Part shown: positions 53,619 through 62,678 of the stretch, piece after piece
Numbering within the stretch: position 1 is the first letter of the stretch
How the letters are laid out: the number at the start of each line of letters is the position of its first letter
NCBI RefSeq assembly: GCF_003816055.1
Contig: NZ_CP033906.1
Coordinates: forward strand, 1,798,001 to 1,862,000
DNA: 64,000 nt
Direction of reading: 5' to 3'
Origin: Bacillus sp. FJAT-42376
GTDB lineage: Bacteria > Bacillota > Bacilli > Bacillales > Bacillaceae
Program-made: the position numbers and the translations under genes
The notes under the pieces: model-generated
What the model saw: only the letters and a program-made list of their open reading frames with translations
Database searches by the model: none
What the model was told of the DNA's origin: nothing

Positions 53619-54413
53619 ATGGATGCATCATTGTTACTTGAGTATGGCTGGGTGCTGCTGATTCTGATTGTACTCGAAGGGATCCTGGCAGCCGATAACG
53701 CCCTGGTAATGGCCGTTATGGTTAAGCATTTGCCTGAAGACCAGCGTAAAAAAGCTTTGTTTTATGGATTAGCCGGAGCTGTCGTATTAAGATTTGGTGC
53801 CTTGTTTGCGATTTCTTTTCTCGTCAACGTATGGCAAGTACAAGCTATCGGAGCTCTTTACCTGCTCTACATTTCGATTAACCACTTAGTGAAAAAGCAT
53901 GTTCTGAAAAAAGATGAAGATGAAATCAATAATCCGAAAAAGCAATCCGGCTTCTGGGGTACCGTACTGAAAGTGGAACTTGCTGACCTGGCATTTGCAG
54001 TCGATTCCATTCTTGCTGCGGTTGCATTAGCCGTAACGCTTTCGCCTACGAACCTTCCGGAGATCGGCGGTTTAGACGGCGGACAATTTCTCATTATTCT
54101 GGCCGGAGGTTTAATCGGTGTAGTGATTATGAGATTTGCTGCCAATGCATTTGTAAAACTTCTAAAAAGAAAGCCTAATCTTGAGTCGGCAGCATTCTTG
54201 ATTGTCGGCTGGGTAGGGGTAAAACTTGCTTTATATACATTGGCCCACCCGGAAATCAATCTCATTTCAAAGCATTTCATTGAGTCTCCGCTATGGAAAG
54301 GGATTTTCTGGACGGTTCTCGCAGGGATTGCAGTAGGAGGATGGTTCCTGTCAAAAGAAACAGAGCCGGAATCCGAAGAGTCAGCACCCCTTAAAAAAGC
54401 GGAAAACGAATAA
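53619..54413 (+). CDS. ykoY: TerC-family manganese exporter YkoY (MeeY)
   Basis: 264-residue integral membrane protein with about seven segments. TerC family motifs: LEGILAADNALVMAVMVKH near residues 20-38 and ELADLAFAVDSILAAVAL near 118-135, with the metal-site acidic residues. Family members insert or supply manganese to exported proteins and export excess manganese. AGGAGG precedes the ATG; regulated by the Mn riboswitch. Confidence 0.93.
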   Translation: MDASLLLEYGWVLLILIVLEGILAADNALVMAVMVKHLPEDQRKKALFYGLAGAVVLRFGALFAISFLVNVWQVQAIGALYLLYISINHLVKKHVLKKDEDEINNPKKQSGFWGTVLKVELADLAFAVDSILAAVALAVTLSPTNLPEIGGLDGGQFLIILAGGLIGVVIMRFAANAFVKLLKRKPNLESAAFLIVGWVGVKLALYTLAHPEINLISKHFIESPLWKGIFWTVLAGIAVGGWFLSKETEPESEESAPLKKAENE

Positions 54414-54450
54414 TAAATTGAAAGGCTGTCTAAAGCCTGTCCAGATACGA

Positions 54451-54705
54451 AAGACGCTGGGACATAACTAATATTGCTGTCCTTAAGCCGTTGAAATAAG
54501 CATGAAAAACAATAAACCGAACGATTAAGAAGCTCTATAACAGAGTTTCAAATAATCGTTCGGTTTTTTTATTCGCTATATTAAAGCATATTATGGATTT
54601 TTAAACCCTGTTGATTGAAGCGGAAAGCGAGCGCCTGCTAGCTGCAATCAGCACCCAAGTTTAACAGAGCTTTTTTATTAGCAGGAAACCTTTTGTCCCA
54701 GCCTT
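54451..54705. repeat. Inverted-repeat-bounded intergenic element, copy 2
   Basis: Begins AAGACGCTGGGACATAACT and ends TTTTGTCCCAGCCTTTTTC, imperfect inverted ends like those at 31111-31482. Inside, a 14-bp stem AAACCGAACGATTA (54514-54527) pairs with 54553-54566 and is followed by seven T. The stem core CCGAACGATTA is shared with copy 1 although the loops differ. Confidence 0.7.
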
Positions 54706-55326
54706 TTTCTTTGCTTATAAACGTTCGTCAAAAGATTGACAGCGGGACAGGTGGTACGCGTACGGAAATCAGCCAAAGCAAAGAAAGGGGTATGAGCTTT
54801 AGAGTCGGATGGAACGGACAGTGTCTTTCTTTTGTTACAGACATGTTACTTTTACGGCAGTGCTAAAATCATATTTTGATTTCTTAATTACTATTTTTCA
54901 GGCCTTTTGGCTTAAAAGTAAACTTTTTTTTGCGTTTCCCCCTTAAACCAGGATTATCCGGCGAAACGTTTAAAAGGAGGTGATGACTATTAAACACCCT
55001 GTATAAATGAGTTCTTAAGTCGCGGGTCTTTCGTTTGGTATCTCTTTCGCTGAAAAGAGTCAGGCGGACGCATCCTGGAGAAATATTGTTTCATAAAGAT
55101 TACAAAAACGTAACAAAAGTTTCCCGGAAACCTTGAATTGGCAAGGTTTCGGTATAAAAAAAAGGCAAACCCCATAAAAGATGTCTCCAAAATCTTTCTT
55201 TTCATTCTGTGAAAATGGACTGAAGCCAATGCTGGTGCGGTTTATATAGATAATTCCAAATTTCTTCCTTTGCGCTCTATTCATTATTTAGCTATGATTA
55301 ACGCAGTATGATCGGGAGAAACTGAG
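54706..55326. other. Long leader region upstream of sigI
   Basis: About 620 bp with no gene I can support. It holds an AAAAGGAGGTGAT ribosome-site-like sequence (54972-54984) that leads only into a seven-codon frame (MTIKHPV), and a perfect nine-bp stem GAAACCTTG/CAAGGTTTC (55127-55150). The sigI promoter should lie here but no convincing SigI-type promoter was found. Confidence 0.5.
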
Positions 55327-56082
55327 GTGAAACCGTTGCTCAGCCTATTATTTAAAATTGGCAGGAAAAAACATACGTTAGAAGACAGCGTGTTTAAAAT
55401 CCAAAATGGAGATTTGGATTTGCAAAATAAATTAATTGATCAATATAAGCCGTTTATTGCGAAAACTGTTTCATCTGTCTGCAAAAGATACATAGACGAG
55501 ACAGATGATGAGTTCAGTATTGGACTGATCGCCTTTAACGAAGCGATTGAAAAATACTCAACGGAGAGGGGAAATTCCCTCCTAGCTTTTGCAGAGCTGA
55601 TTATTAAAAGAAAAGTAATCGACTATATTAGAAAAGAAGCCCGAAACGCACAAACCGTTAACATGGATTTGCAGGAACACGAAGAGGGAGAAGCGTCCCA
55701 AAGCAAGATTGAAGCGGATCTTTCAATTGATGAATATCAGAAATTAGTAGAGCAGGAACACAGGAAAGAAGAAATCCTGCACTTTCAGGGAGTATTAAAG
55801 GAATTTAATCTGACGATTGCAGACTTGATTGATCATTCTCCAAAGCATATTGATGCCAGGCAGAATGCCATTCAGGTTGCACAAATACTTGTAGAGCATG
55901 AAGAACTGACGAAAATCCTTTTTCAAAAAAAACAGCTTCCTGTCAAACAGCTGGAAAAGCTCGTTTCCGTCAGCCGGAAAACGGTAGAACGGAACAGAAA
56001 ATACATCATCGCGATGGCCGTCATCTTGACAGGGGACTATCTCTATTTAAAGGATTACATTAAAGGAGTGCTTGAAGCATGA
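55327..56082 (+). CDS. sigI: RNA polymerase sigma factor SigI
   Basis: 251-residue heat- and wall-stress sigma factor. Sequence follows B. subtilis SigI closely: LINQYKPFIAKTVSSVCKRY-like region 2, FSIGLIAFNEAIEKYSTERG, AFAELIIKRKVIDYIRKEAR, and C-terminal KQLEKLVSVSRKTVERNRKY. GTG start after GGGAGAAACTGAG. Overlaps rsgI by four bases (ATGA), coupling sigma and anti-sigma synthesis. Confidence 0.95.
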   Translation: MKPLLSLLFKIGRKKHTLEDSVFKIQNGDLDLQNKLIDQYKPFIAKTVSSVCKRYIDETDDEFSIGLIAFNEAIEKYSTERGNSLLAFAELIIKRKVIDYIRKEARNAQTVNMDLQEHEEGEASQSKIEADLSIDEYQKLVEQEHRKEEILHFQGVLKEFNLTIADLIDHSPKHIDARQNAIQVAQILVEHEELTKILFQKKQLPVKQLEKLVSVSRKTVERNRKYIIAMAVILTGDYLYLKDYIKGVLEA

Positions 56083-57362
56083 AACGAGGGGTCATCATCG
56101 ATCTGGCAGATAACTTTGCCATTGTCCTTACAGCAGACGGGCACTTTGTAAAAACCCGGGATGTGAAAAGCCACTATCAAATTGGAGAAGAGATTACCTT
56201 TCAAGCGGATGAATCAGTGAAGGCCTCTTCTCCCATTAAGCGCGGCTTATTAGGACTTCAGCAGGTAAGAATTGGATTTGTTACAGCGATTGCTATTATT
56301 TTAATTTTCTTTAGTCTGTATCCAGTTTTTAATGCGAACAAAGTGTATGCCTATATGACGATCGATATCAATCCCAGCTTTGAGCTTGCGATCAATGGAA
56401 ATATGGAAGTCGTAAAATTAGAGCCTCTTAATGAGGACGGACGAAAACTGCTTGCCTCTTTTCCGGACTGGAACAACCAGGGGTTTCAGTCGGTGGTCAA
56501 CAGCATTATTAATCAAAGCAGATCAAAGGGATATTTGAAAAAAGGGAAAGAAGTTTTAATCACCACAGTAATTGAGCGGAAGAACGATAAAAATTTTGAG
56601 AAAAATCTTTTAAGCCATGTGCAAACGATGGAAACCTCCTATACGGCAGAACCCATGACGATTAAAACCATCCAGTCAAATGTGGAAACACGCAATAAAG
56701 CGAAAGAAGAAGGAGTATCAACCGGCACATATATAAGGAACCATCACGCCGAAAAAAGCAATCCTCCAGCTTCTCCCGAAAAAGAGAGCAAGAAGGAGCA
56801 GCATCCAGCACCGGAGCCTTCTCAGGCACCTGAACCGGAAGAACAAAATAAAACGAACCCGGGAAAAGAAACCGGATGCAAGCCGGCCTGTGATGAGAAA
56901 AAAGAAAAGCCGGAAGACAAGAAGCAAAAACCGGATCCAAAGGTATTAAAGGAAATGGAGAAGAAGGGAAAACAGCCACCGACCGTTCCTCCTGAGAGGG
57001 ACAAAGCTCCATCCGCCCGTCAGGATAAAGAGACGGAACATCCAAAACAAATGGATGAACCTTCGTTCGGACGATCTGAGGATGAAGACAAATACGAAGA
57101 AACAAATAATCCGGACGATCTCCATTCTGAAGATTCCGATTCAATGGATGGAGAGGATGGTAAAAAAAAAGATAGCAAGGTAAAAAAAGAAAAAGATAGC
57201 AAAGTGAAAATAGAAAAAGAAAGCAAAGTGAAAAAAGATAAGAACCAGCAAGGGTCCAATGCTAATCGGCAAATGAAAAAAGCGGCGGAAGATATGGAGA
57301 CTGATTCTAAGCATAAACGCCTTGATGGGGATGAAGAAGACGAAAAGCAGGAAGACCAATAG
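56079..57362 (+). CDS. rsgI: Anti-sigma-I factor RsgI
   Basis: 427-residue membrane anti-sigma factor. N-terminal RsgI_N domain (residues 1-60) binds SigI in the cytoplasm; one membrane segment near 66-84 (FVTAIAIILIFFSLYPVFNA); the extracytoplasmic start YAYMTIDINPSFELAINGN is the conserved periplasmic region where self-cleavage and signalling occur in this family. The C-terminal half is very hydrophilic, Lys/Glu/Pro-rich, with KKEKDSKVK-type repeats near 365-390, and is longer than the B. subtilis tail. Confidence 0.92.
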   Translation: MKRGVIIDLADNFAIVLTADGHFVKTRDVKSHYQIGEEITFQADESVKASSPIKRGLLGLQQVRIGFVTAIAIILIFFSLYPVFNANKVYAYMTIDINPSFELAINGNMEVVKLEPLNEDGRKLLASFPDWNNQGFQSVVNSIINQSRSKGYLKKGKEVLITTVIERKNDKNFEKNLLSHVQTMETSYTAEPMTIKTIQSNVETRNKAKEEGVSTGTYIRNHHAEKSNPPASPEKESKKEQHPAPEPSQAPEPEEQNKTNPGKETGCKPACDEKKEKPEDKKQKPDPKVLKEMEKKGKQPPTVPPERDKAPSARQDKETEHPKQMDEPSFGRSEDEDKYEETNNPDDLHSEDSDSMDGEDGKKKDSKVKKEKDSKVKIEKESKVKKDKNQQGSNANRQMKKAAEDMETDSKHKRLDGDEEDEKQEDQ

Positions 57363-57381
57363 ATGTTATGTGAAAGAAAAC

Positions 57382-57407
57382 AATCGCCGTGCAGGTGCAC
57401 GGCGATT
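57382..57407. terminator. Terminator between rsgI and the SASP gene
   Basis: Perfect AATCGCCGTGC/GCACGGCGATT stem with AGGT loop; T-rich on the minus side. Confidence 0.8.
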
Positions 57408-57416
57408 CAACCATAT

Positions 57417-57611
57417 TTATTCTGATTTGCCATGCTGGCTTTGCTGTGCTTGGGCAATTAGCCGTTTTGTCATTTCTCCGCCCACGGACCCGTTTGAACG
57501 GGCAGTCGTGTCTTTTCCAAGTGAAACACCAAACTCCTGGGCAACTTCCATTTTAAATTGGTTAAGAGCCTGTTCAGCACCAGGTACGAGCAGTTTATTT
57601 GTTCTCGCCAT
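57417..57611 (-). CDS. sspD: Alpha/beta-type small acid-soluble spore protein
   Basis: 64-residue DNA-coating protein of dormant spores. Both family blocks are present: the GPR protease site region [14 protein letters not shown] and the DNA-binding [33 protein letters not shown] precedes the ATG. The sspD name rests on position between rsgI and ykrK as in B. subtilis; SigG-dependent expression is expected but the promoter is not clear. Confidence 0.93.
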   Translation of the reverse strand: MARTNKLLVPGAEQALNQFKMEVAQEFGVSLGKDTTARSNGSVGGEMTKRLIAQAQQSQHGKSE

Positions 57612-57765
57612 GTTTTTCTCCTCCTTCCCTGCAGCTTCAAGCTGTACCTCTATTGTTCATCCGCGCCAATAAACTATTCATGGAAAACGCAGGGAGTAGA
57701 TTCTCTTCATTTGCTCATAACAACAAGGAAACAAGTACATGCTATGAGTAAAAAGGGGATTGCCC

Positions 57766-58980
57766 ATGAACTTGCAAAATGGAAAGTTTTACTGGCCTGA
57801 AACGTATCATCCCAAAACTACATTTCCAATACTCGAAGAAGATATAAAAACCGACGTGCTTATTATTGGCGGAGGCGGTTCAGGTACCCAATGTGCGTAT
57901 CGGCTGGCGAATTCAGGTTTATCGGTGACGGTAGTGGATCAGCGTGCCTTTGGCCAGGGGAGCACCTCCACGAATACGGCTCTTATCCAATACGCAGGCG
58001 ACAAGACCTTTACGGAGCTCATCTCATCTTTCGGTGAAGAAGCGGCTGTGAACCACTTGAAGCTTTGTGAAGCCGCCATAAGCGAGCTGGAAGCCATCTG
58101 TCCCAATCTCCCTGTAAATCCGGATTTTAAGCGGCGCGACAGCTTGTATTATGCGAGTTATGAAGAAGATGTTGAAAAGCTGAAGATTGAATATGCGTAT
58201 TTAAAAAAGCATGGATTCTCCTGTGATCTCTGGAATGAGGAGAAAATCGGATCGCATTATTCATTTAAGAAAAGAGCTGCGCTTTATTATTTTAATGATG
58301 CGGAACTTAACCCCTATAAGCTTGTTTATGGGCTTTTGGATGCAGTAAAACCGGCTATCCGCTGTTACGAGAATACGAAAGTGACGGGAATGAAGGCAAA
58401 AGAGGGGGAGCATCAATTCCATACCCGCAACGGGAAAACGATCACAGCAAAATATGCGGTTGTTTGCGGAGGATATGAAACGCTTGAGCTGAAGAAAGAG
58501 AAAAATGCGGTCATATCAAGCTCTTATGCCATCGTTACAAGCCCGGTTGAACGTTTTGACGGATGGCATAAACAGAGTCTGATCTGGGAGTCTGCCCGTC
58601 CTTACATTTACATGAGGACAACACCGGACAACCGGATTATCATCGGAGGACTCGATGAAGACACGGCGATTCCGGAGGAGCGGGATGCAAAAATGACCCG
58701 TAAAAAAGAAAAGCTTGTCCAAGAGTTAAACAAGCTATTCCCGGATTATCAGGTCAAAGCAGATTATTACCTCGGAGCGATGTATGGAGGTACCCATGAC
58801 GGGCTGCCAGTAATCGGCATGTACGAAGACTGGCCGGATTGCTACTTTTTGTTGGGATACGGAGATAACGGGACCGTATACAGCATGGTTTTATCGAAGA
58901 TCATCAGCGAACATATCGTGAATGGGCGGAGCGCCAATCTGGATCTTTATCTTCAGATGAGACCATCCATCCGCTCATGA
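57766..58980 (+). CDS. FAD-dependent oxidoreductase (DAO family)
   Basis: 404-residue flavoprotein: dinucleotide fold VLIIGGGGSGTQCAYRLANS near residues 28-47, FGQGSTSTNTALIQYAGD, and C-terminal GAMYGGTHDGLPVIGMYEDW with GYGDNGTVYS for FAD binding. Related to D-amino acid and gamma-glutamylputrescine oxidases; amine or amino acid substrate likely but unknown. ATG at 57766 follows AAAAGGGGAT. Converges on ykrK with a six-base overlap. Confidence 0.82.
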   Translation: MNLQNGKFYWPETYHPKTTFPILEEDIKTDVLIIGGGGSGTQCAYRLANSGLSVTVVDQRAFGQGSTSTNTALIQYAGDKTFTELISSFGEEAAVNHLKLCEAAISELEAICPNLPVNPDFKRRDSLYYASYEEDVEKLKIEYAYLKKHGFSCDLWNEEKIGSHYSFKKRAALYYFNDAELNPYKLVYGLLDAVKPAIRCYENTKVTGMKAKEGEHQFHTRNGKTITAKYAVVCGGYETLELKKEKNAVISSSYAIVTSPVERFDGWHKQSLIWESARPYIYMRTTPDNRIIIGGLDEDTAIPEERDAKMTRKKEKLVQELNKLFPDYQVKADYYLGAMYGGTHDGLPVIGMYEDWPDCYFLLGYGDNGTVYSMVLSKIISEHIVNGRSANLDLYLQMRPSIRS

Positions 58981-59664
58981 GAAATTCAAATGCGTCTCCT
59001 GATATTGCTGGGCCTTGCTCAATAGATGCGAATAAAGGACAGAGAAAACCGTCAACACCAATACTGGCTTGATGCGGATCCAGGATGAATCCGGAATAGA
59101 CGGAAAAGCTGTTCTGACAATCTCTGCTTCCGCTTCAATTTTTTCTTCCAAATCGGTTGCCGGAGGAAAATGGAACGATTCATGGATCAATTTGTCTAAA
59201 ACCACTGCATATGCTTCATAATAGTCAACAGGGCTGATCAAATCGTCTGTGCGGTCTGAGAGCGTATTGAAAAGCCGGTTAAGCATTTTGCGGATTGTTT
59301 CAAAATCGTAAGTTGATTTCAAATCCCTGACAATCAAAAGAATGACCGCCTGGTCGATGGAATATTTTTTTCCAAGCTCCGGCTGACCAATCAGCCCTTT
59401 TATATCGCGTTTGATCCAGTTTTGAATGGATGTTGATTTAAACGTAGTCAGCTCGCAAAGGTTTCCGAGCGCTACGATATCATTTGTAGATAGCCCGGAA
59501 ACCGCTCCGCCGCTGCGTTTAAATCGCTTTACGAATTCGGGAAGGTTCGCGCTTGCCTGGCGGTTCCAGTTGCTTAAAAAATTTTCAAGCTCCAGCCCGT
59601 TTTGGAGATCAAGCGCATGAAGCAGTCCTGACATTTCAAGTCTTGTTAATTTAAGTTCTTTCAT
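58975..59664 (-). CDS. ykrK: YkrK, DUF1836 regulator of htpX
   Basis: 229-residue protein with a DUF1836 helix-turn-helix-like middle (LSTNDIVALGNLCELTTFKSTSIQNWIKRDI) and a helical C-terminus ending in a membrane-like stretch IKPVLVLTVFSVLYSHLL. In B. subtilis YkrK represses the adjacent htpX gene. ATG at 59664 follows GAGGTG; upstream frame to 59751 is not needed. Divergent from htpX with a palindrome between. Confidence 0.85.
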   Translation of the reverse strand: MKELKLTRLEMSGLLHALDLQNGLELENFLSNWNRQASANLPEFVKRFKRSGGAVSGLSTNDIVALGNLCELTTFKSTSIQNWIKRDIKGLIGQPELGKKYSIDQAVILLIVRDLKSTYDFETIRKMLNRLFNTLSDRTDDLISPVDYYEAYAVVLDKLIHESFHFPPATDLEEKIEAEAEIVRTAFPSIPDSSWIRIKPVLVLTVFSVLYSHLLSKAQQYQETHLNFS

Positions 59665-59719
59665 CGTGCACCTCTTTAATCTATCCTGTTCTTGGAAACA
59701 TCTTCTTAAACCATAATAC

Positions 59720-59748
59720 TTGTCATAAAATGAATATGGAATTATAAT
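59720..59748 (+). promoter_or_regulatory. SigA promoter of htpX
   Basis: TTGTCA (59720-59725), 17-base spacer, TATAAT (59743-59748). Confidence 0.8.
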
Positions 59749-59759
59749 CATTGTATAAT

Positions 59760-59775
59760 AAGTTCATATGAACTT
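59760..59775. promoter_or_regulatory. Perfect 16-bp palindrome at the htpX transcription start
   Basis: AAGTTCATATGAACTT sits 12 bp after the -10 box, between promoter and start codon; a candidate operator for YkrK. Confidence 0.6.
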
Positions 59776-59793
59776 GAAACTACGAGGTGAAAA

Positions 59794-60672
59794 ATGTTTA
59801 AACGAATTGGATTGTTCATATTAACCAACATCCTTGTTATCACGACGATTGGGATTGTTTTATCCATTTTAGGCGTTGGTAATTATATGACTGCATCTGG
59901 TGGAATCGATCTCGTTACCTTGCTTGCATTCAGTGCAGTTGTAGGTTTTACCGGATCATTATTCTCCCTGGCGATTTCCCGCTGGATGGCGAAAATGATG
60001 ATGGGGGTTCAAGTATTAAAGCCTGAAGATAATCTTTCACCAATTGAAAGAGATTTAGTCAACCGCGTTCACGCACTTGCAAGGACTGCCGGTATGAGAG
60101 TGATGCCTGAAGTGGGAATTTACCGCTCGCCGGAGGTTAATGCATTTGCTACAGGGCCTTCCAAAAACCGTTCTTTAGTTGCGGTTTCAACCGGATTGCT
60201 TGAGGAGATGGATGAAGATGCCATCGACGGTGTGCTTGCCCATGAGATTGCCCATATTGTAAATGGCGACATGGTAACCATGACTCTTCTGCAAGGAATT
60301 GTCAATACATTCGTTGTATTTCTTGCAAGAATTGCTGCCTGGGCCGTATCAAGATTTGTACGCGAAGAGCTTGCAGGGGTTGTTCATTTCATTGCCATTC
60401 TTGTATTCCAAATTCTATTCTCCATTTTAGGAAGCCTTGTTGTATTCGGATTCTCGCGTTACCGCGAATACCACGCAGACCGTGGAGGCGCTGATTTTGC
60501 CGGCAAGGATAAAATGATCCATGCTTTACGAAGCCTGCAGAACTATACACAGCGCACTAGAGATGATGACACGTCTTTAGCAACTTTAAAAATCAACAGC
60601 AAACGCAAACGTTCCCTGTTTTCAACGCATCCTGATCTTCAGGACCGGATTGCAAGACTGGAACAGCGATAA
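59794..60672 (+). CDS. htpX: Membrane zinc metalloprotease HtpX
   Basis: 292-residue M48 protease for membrane protein quality control. Membrane segments near residues 5-25 and 38-60 and two more after the active site; zinc site HEIAH at 150-154 with a downstream Glu in [13 protein letters not shown]. Equivalent to B. subtilis YkrL. Followed by a strong terminator. Confidence 0.95.
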   Translation: MFKRIGLFILTNILVITTIGIVLSILGVGNYMTASGGIDLVTLLAFSAVVGFTGSLFSLAISRWMAKMMMGVQVLKPEDNLSPIERDLVNRVHALARTAGMRVMPEVGIYRSPEVNAFATGPSKNRSLVAVSTGLLEEMDEDAIDGVLAHEIAHIVNGDMVTMTLLQGIVNTFVVFLARIAAWAVSRFVREELAGVVHFIAILVFQILFSILGSLVVFGFSRYREYHADRGGADFAGKDKMIHALRSLQNYTQRTRDDDTSLATLKINSKRKRSLFSTHPDLQDRIARLEQR

Positions 60673-60676
60673 TAGG

Positions 60677-60712
60677 AAAACCGGCCGTATATGCAACGGC
60701 CGGTTTTTTTAT
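60677..60712. terminator. Terminator of htpX (bidirectional)
   Basis: Perfect AAAACCGGCCGT/ACGGCCGGTTTT stem, T-run after and A-run before. Confidence 0.9.
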
Positions 60713-60753
60713 GATGGCTGGAACGTGTGCTTTCTGAAGCATCCGTTCTGTTG

Positions 60754-62475
60754 TCAAATCTTATAGGATGAGAATGAATCACGAAACTCTTTTGACAGTG
60801 ATGCGAGAACCTGAGAGGAATGAAGCATCTCCTGCATAACTGCATTTTGCTCTTGTGTAGTGGCGGCAATATGTTCAATGTTCCCGTTCGTCATTCTGGT
60901 AATGTGTTCAATGTGACTGGTCGCCTGATTGAGTACGTCCATTTGTCCGGTAACATACATCACTGCTTTTTCCACCTGCTCGCTCTTTGCCTCAAGCTGT
61001 CCGATGTGGCTTGAGATCACTTTAAAGGATTCGTCCACTTCCAGCACGAGTTCGTTTCCTTTCATGATGGCTGCAGAGCTTTGCTTCATTAGCCTCGATG
61101 CAGCCTCTGTTTCGTGCTGAGTGGATTGGAGGATATTCTGGATGTCGCCGGCTGCTCCTGCTGTCTGTTCAGCGAGTTTTCTTACTTCAGAAGCAACAAC
61201 ACCAAATCCTTTTCCGTGTTCGCCGGCTCTGGCAGCCTCGATAGCCGCATTCAATGCAAGCAGGTTCGTCTGCTCGGAAATATTCGTAATAAGTCCGGCA
61301 ATGGCGGTGATGGTTTCAGATTTTTGTGCAAGCGTTTGTATGGTTTGGTCAAGGCGGTCAACATGTTCCAGTATCGATTCCATTTGAACCATAACATCCT
61401 CAGCCTGGGTTTTTCCTTCCAGGATTTTATGAGCGGAGGCCCGGCTCAGGCTGCTTGCTTCTTTTGTTTCAGCTGCAGCCAGATTCAGCTGAGAAGAGAT
61501 GGTTTGCGCGGAACCGGCAGCCTGATGGGTAGACTGCAGCTGCTGATCAGAACCTGAGGCGAGTTCAAGAATGGACTGCGTGATTTGCTCCGTTCCATCG
61601 GAAGTCGCCACTGTATTTTCCTTTAAATGTCCTGACATGTTTCTTACTTTTTCTGAAAGAGCAAATATATCTTGGATGGATTGTTTAAGTTCGGCTTTCA
61701 GACTGTTCATTGCGTTCGCGATATCAGCCGTTTCATCTTTTGAGCGAAAGTGAAGATCGTCAACTAGAAGATTGCCGCTTGCCAGTTCTTTGCACATATG
61801 AACTGCCAGGGCCAGCTGTTTACGGATTCTTCTGCTGACAAAAAAGAGAAGAAGAGCCGACAGAAGAATGGAGACAGCAATAAATCCTGATGATAAAAGG
61901 ATCCGGTTATTTGATGTTTGTTCGGTCTGCGCAATCAGCTCAGCCCGGTCTTCTGCAAGGAGCTTCTCCAGAGCGGATAATTTTTCACTGCTTACATCCC
62001 GGATAACGGCTGCCCGGTTTTGAAGTTCAATTTGTTTTAAAGGATCGAGTGTTCCTCCATTGCTTAAAACGGAGTTTACCTCTGGTTTTATTCTTGTCTC
62101 AAAGAATTTGTCGAGCTCATCATTCATCGTTTGAGCCGCATTAAGCAGCAGAAGCTGATCTTGTTTCGACATATTCCTTTTAAGCTCGGCTAAAGTCTGG
62201 TTCATTTTTTTTACTTGATCTTTGTAGGCGCTCTCATTTTCAGGTGCTGCTTTTGTAATGTAATCGGTGATGACGATGTACTTTTGCTTGAAAATTTCAG
62301 AGGCTGAGGAAACCTTGAGAGCGTCGTTTGCTTTTTGTTCTGTTGTACTGATCGTTTTAAGGGTGGATGACAAGGAAAATAAAATAAAAAGGAAGGCAAT
62401 AATAATAAGGGAGAGACAAGCATAAAAAACTAGTCCATATTTACGGCCGATTGAAGATTTACGTTTAAATTGCAT
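60754..62475 (-). CDS. Methyl-accepting chemotaxis protein
   Basis: 573-residue receptor: membrane segment near residues 13-35, a helical extracellular sensor to about 185, membrane segment near 188-210, HAMP (about 211-270), signalling domain with tip [20 protein letters not shown]. Third chemoreceptor of the window, inserted between htpX and ktrD relative to B. subtilis. Ligand unknown; ribosome site weak (GGGG 11 bases upstream). Confidence 0.88.
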   Translation of the reverse strand: MQFKRKSSIGRKYGLVFYACLSLIIIAFLFILFSLSSTLKTISTTEQKANDALKVSSASEIFKQKYIVITDYITKAAPENESAYKDQVKKMNQTLAELKRNMSKQDQLLLLNAAQTMNDELDKFFETRIKPEVNSVLSNGGTLDPLKQIELQNRAAVIRDVSSEKLSALEKLLAEDRAELIAQTEQTSNNRILLSSGFIAVSILLSALLLFFVSRRIRKQLALAVHMCKELASGNLLVDDLHFRSKDETADIANAMNSLKAELKQSIQDIFALSEKVRNMSGHLKENTVATSDGTEQITQSILELASGSDQQLQSTHQAAGSAQTISSQLNLAAAETKEASSLSRASAHKILEGKTQAEDVMVQMESILEHVDRLDQTIQTLAQKSETITAIAGLITNISEQTNLLALNAAIEAARAGEHGKGFGVVASEVRKLAEQTAGAAGDIQNILQSTQHETEAASRLMKQSSAAIMKGNELVLEVDESFKVISSHIGQLEAKSEQVEKAVMYVTGQMDVLNQATSHIEHITRMTNGNIEHIAATTQEQNAVMQEMLHSSQVLASLSKEFRDSFSSYKI

Positions 62476-62568
62476 CGTGCTAGACCCCGTTCACTCGAAT
62501 TTTGTAGAAAAAAATAGGAAAAATGGTATAAATTTAATACTCCAATTTTAATGCAAAAGGAAGGGTGT

Positions 62569-62582
62569 TGTAAACGCTTTAT
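62569..62582. promoter_or_regulatory. Weak cre-like word between the receptor gene and ktrD
   Basis: TGTAAACGCTTTAT matches TGWAANCGNTNWCA at 12 of 14 positions, failing at the last two. It could act on either divergent gene or be chance. Confidence 0.25.
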
Positions 62583-62678
62583 GTCAAAAGTTTTATGCAA
62601 ATTGTGTGTGAAGGGTTTTTTTTGAGGGTATTTTTCTTTAAGATAGAACAGTGAATTCAACGAGGAGGAAGGTTTCTA

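Noticed and set aside
54938..54965. SigI-type promoter (CCCCC at 54938, CGAA at 54962)
   Set aside because: Spacing of 19 bases is too long, and a ribosome-site-like sequence would lie at the transcription start; distance to sigI is over 350 bp.
62569..62582. CcpA control of ktrD or the receptor gene
   Set aside because: The cre-like word fails at two conserved positions and the promoter geometry is unknown; kept only as a weak site.
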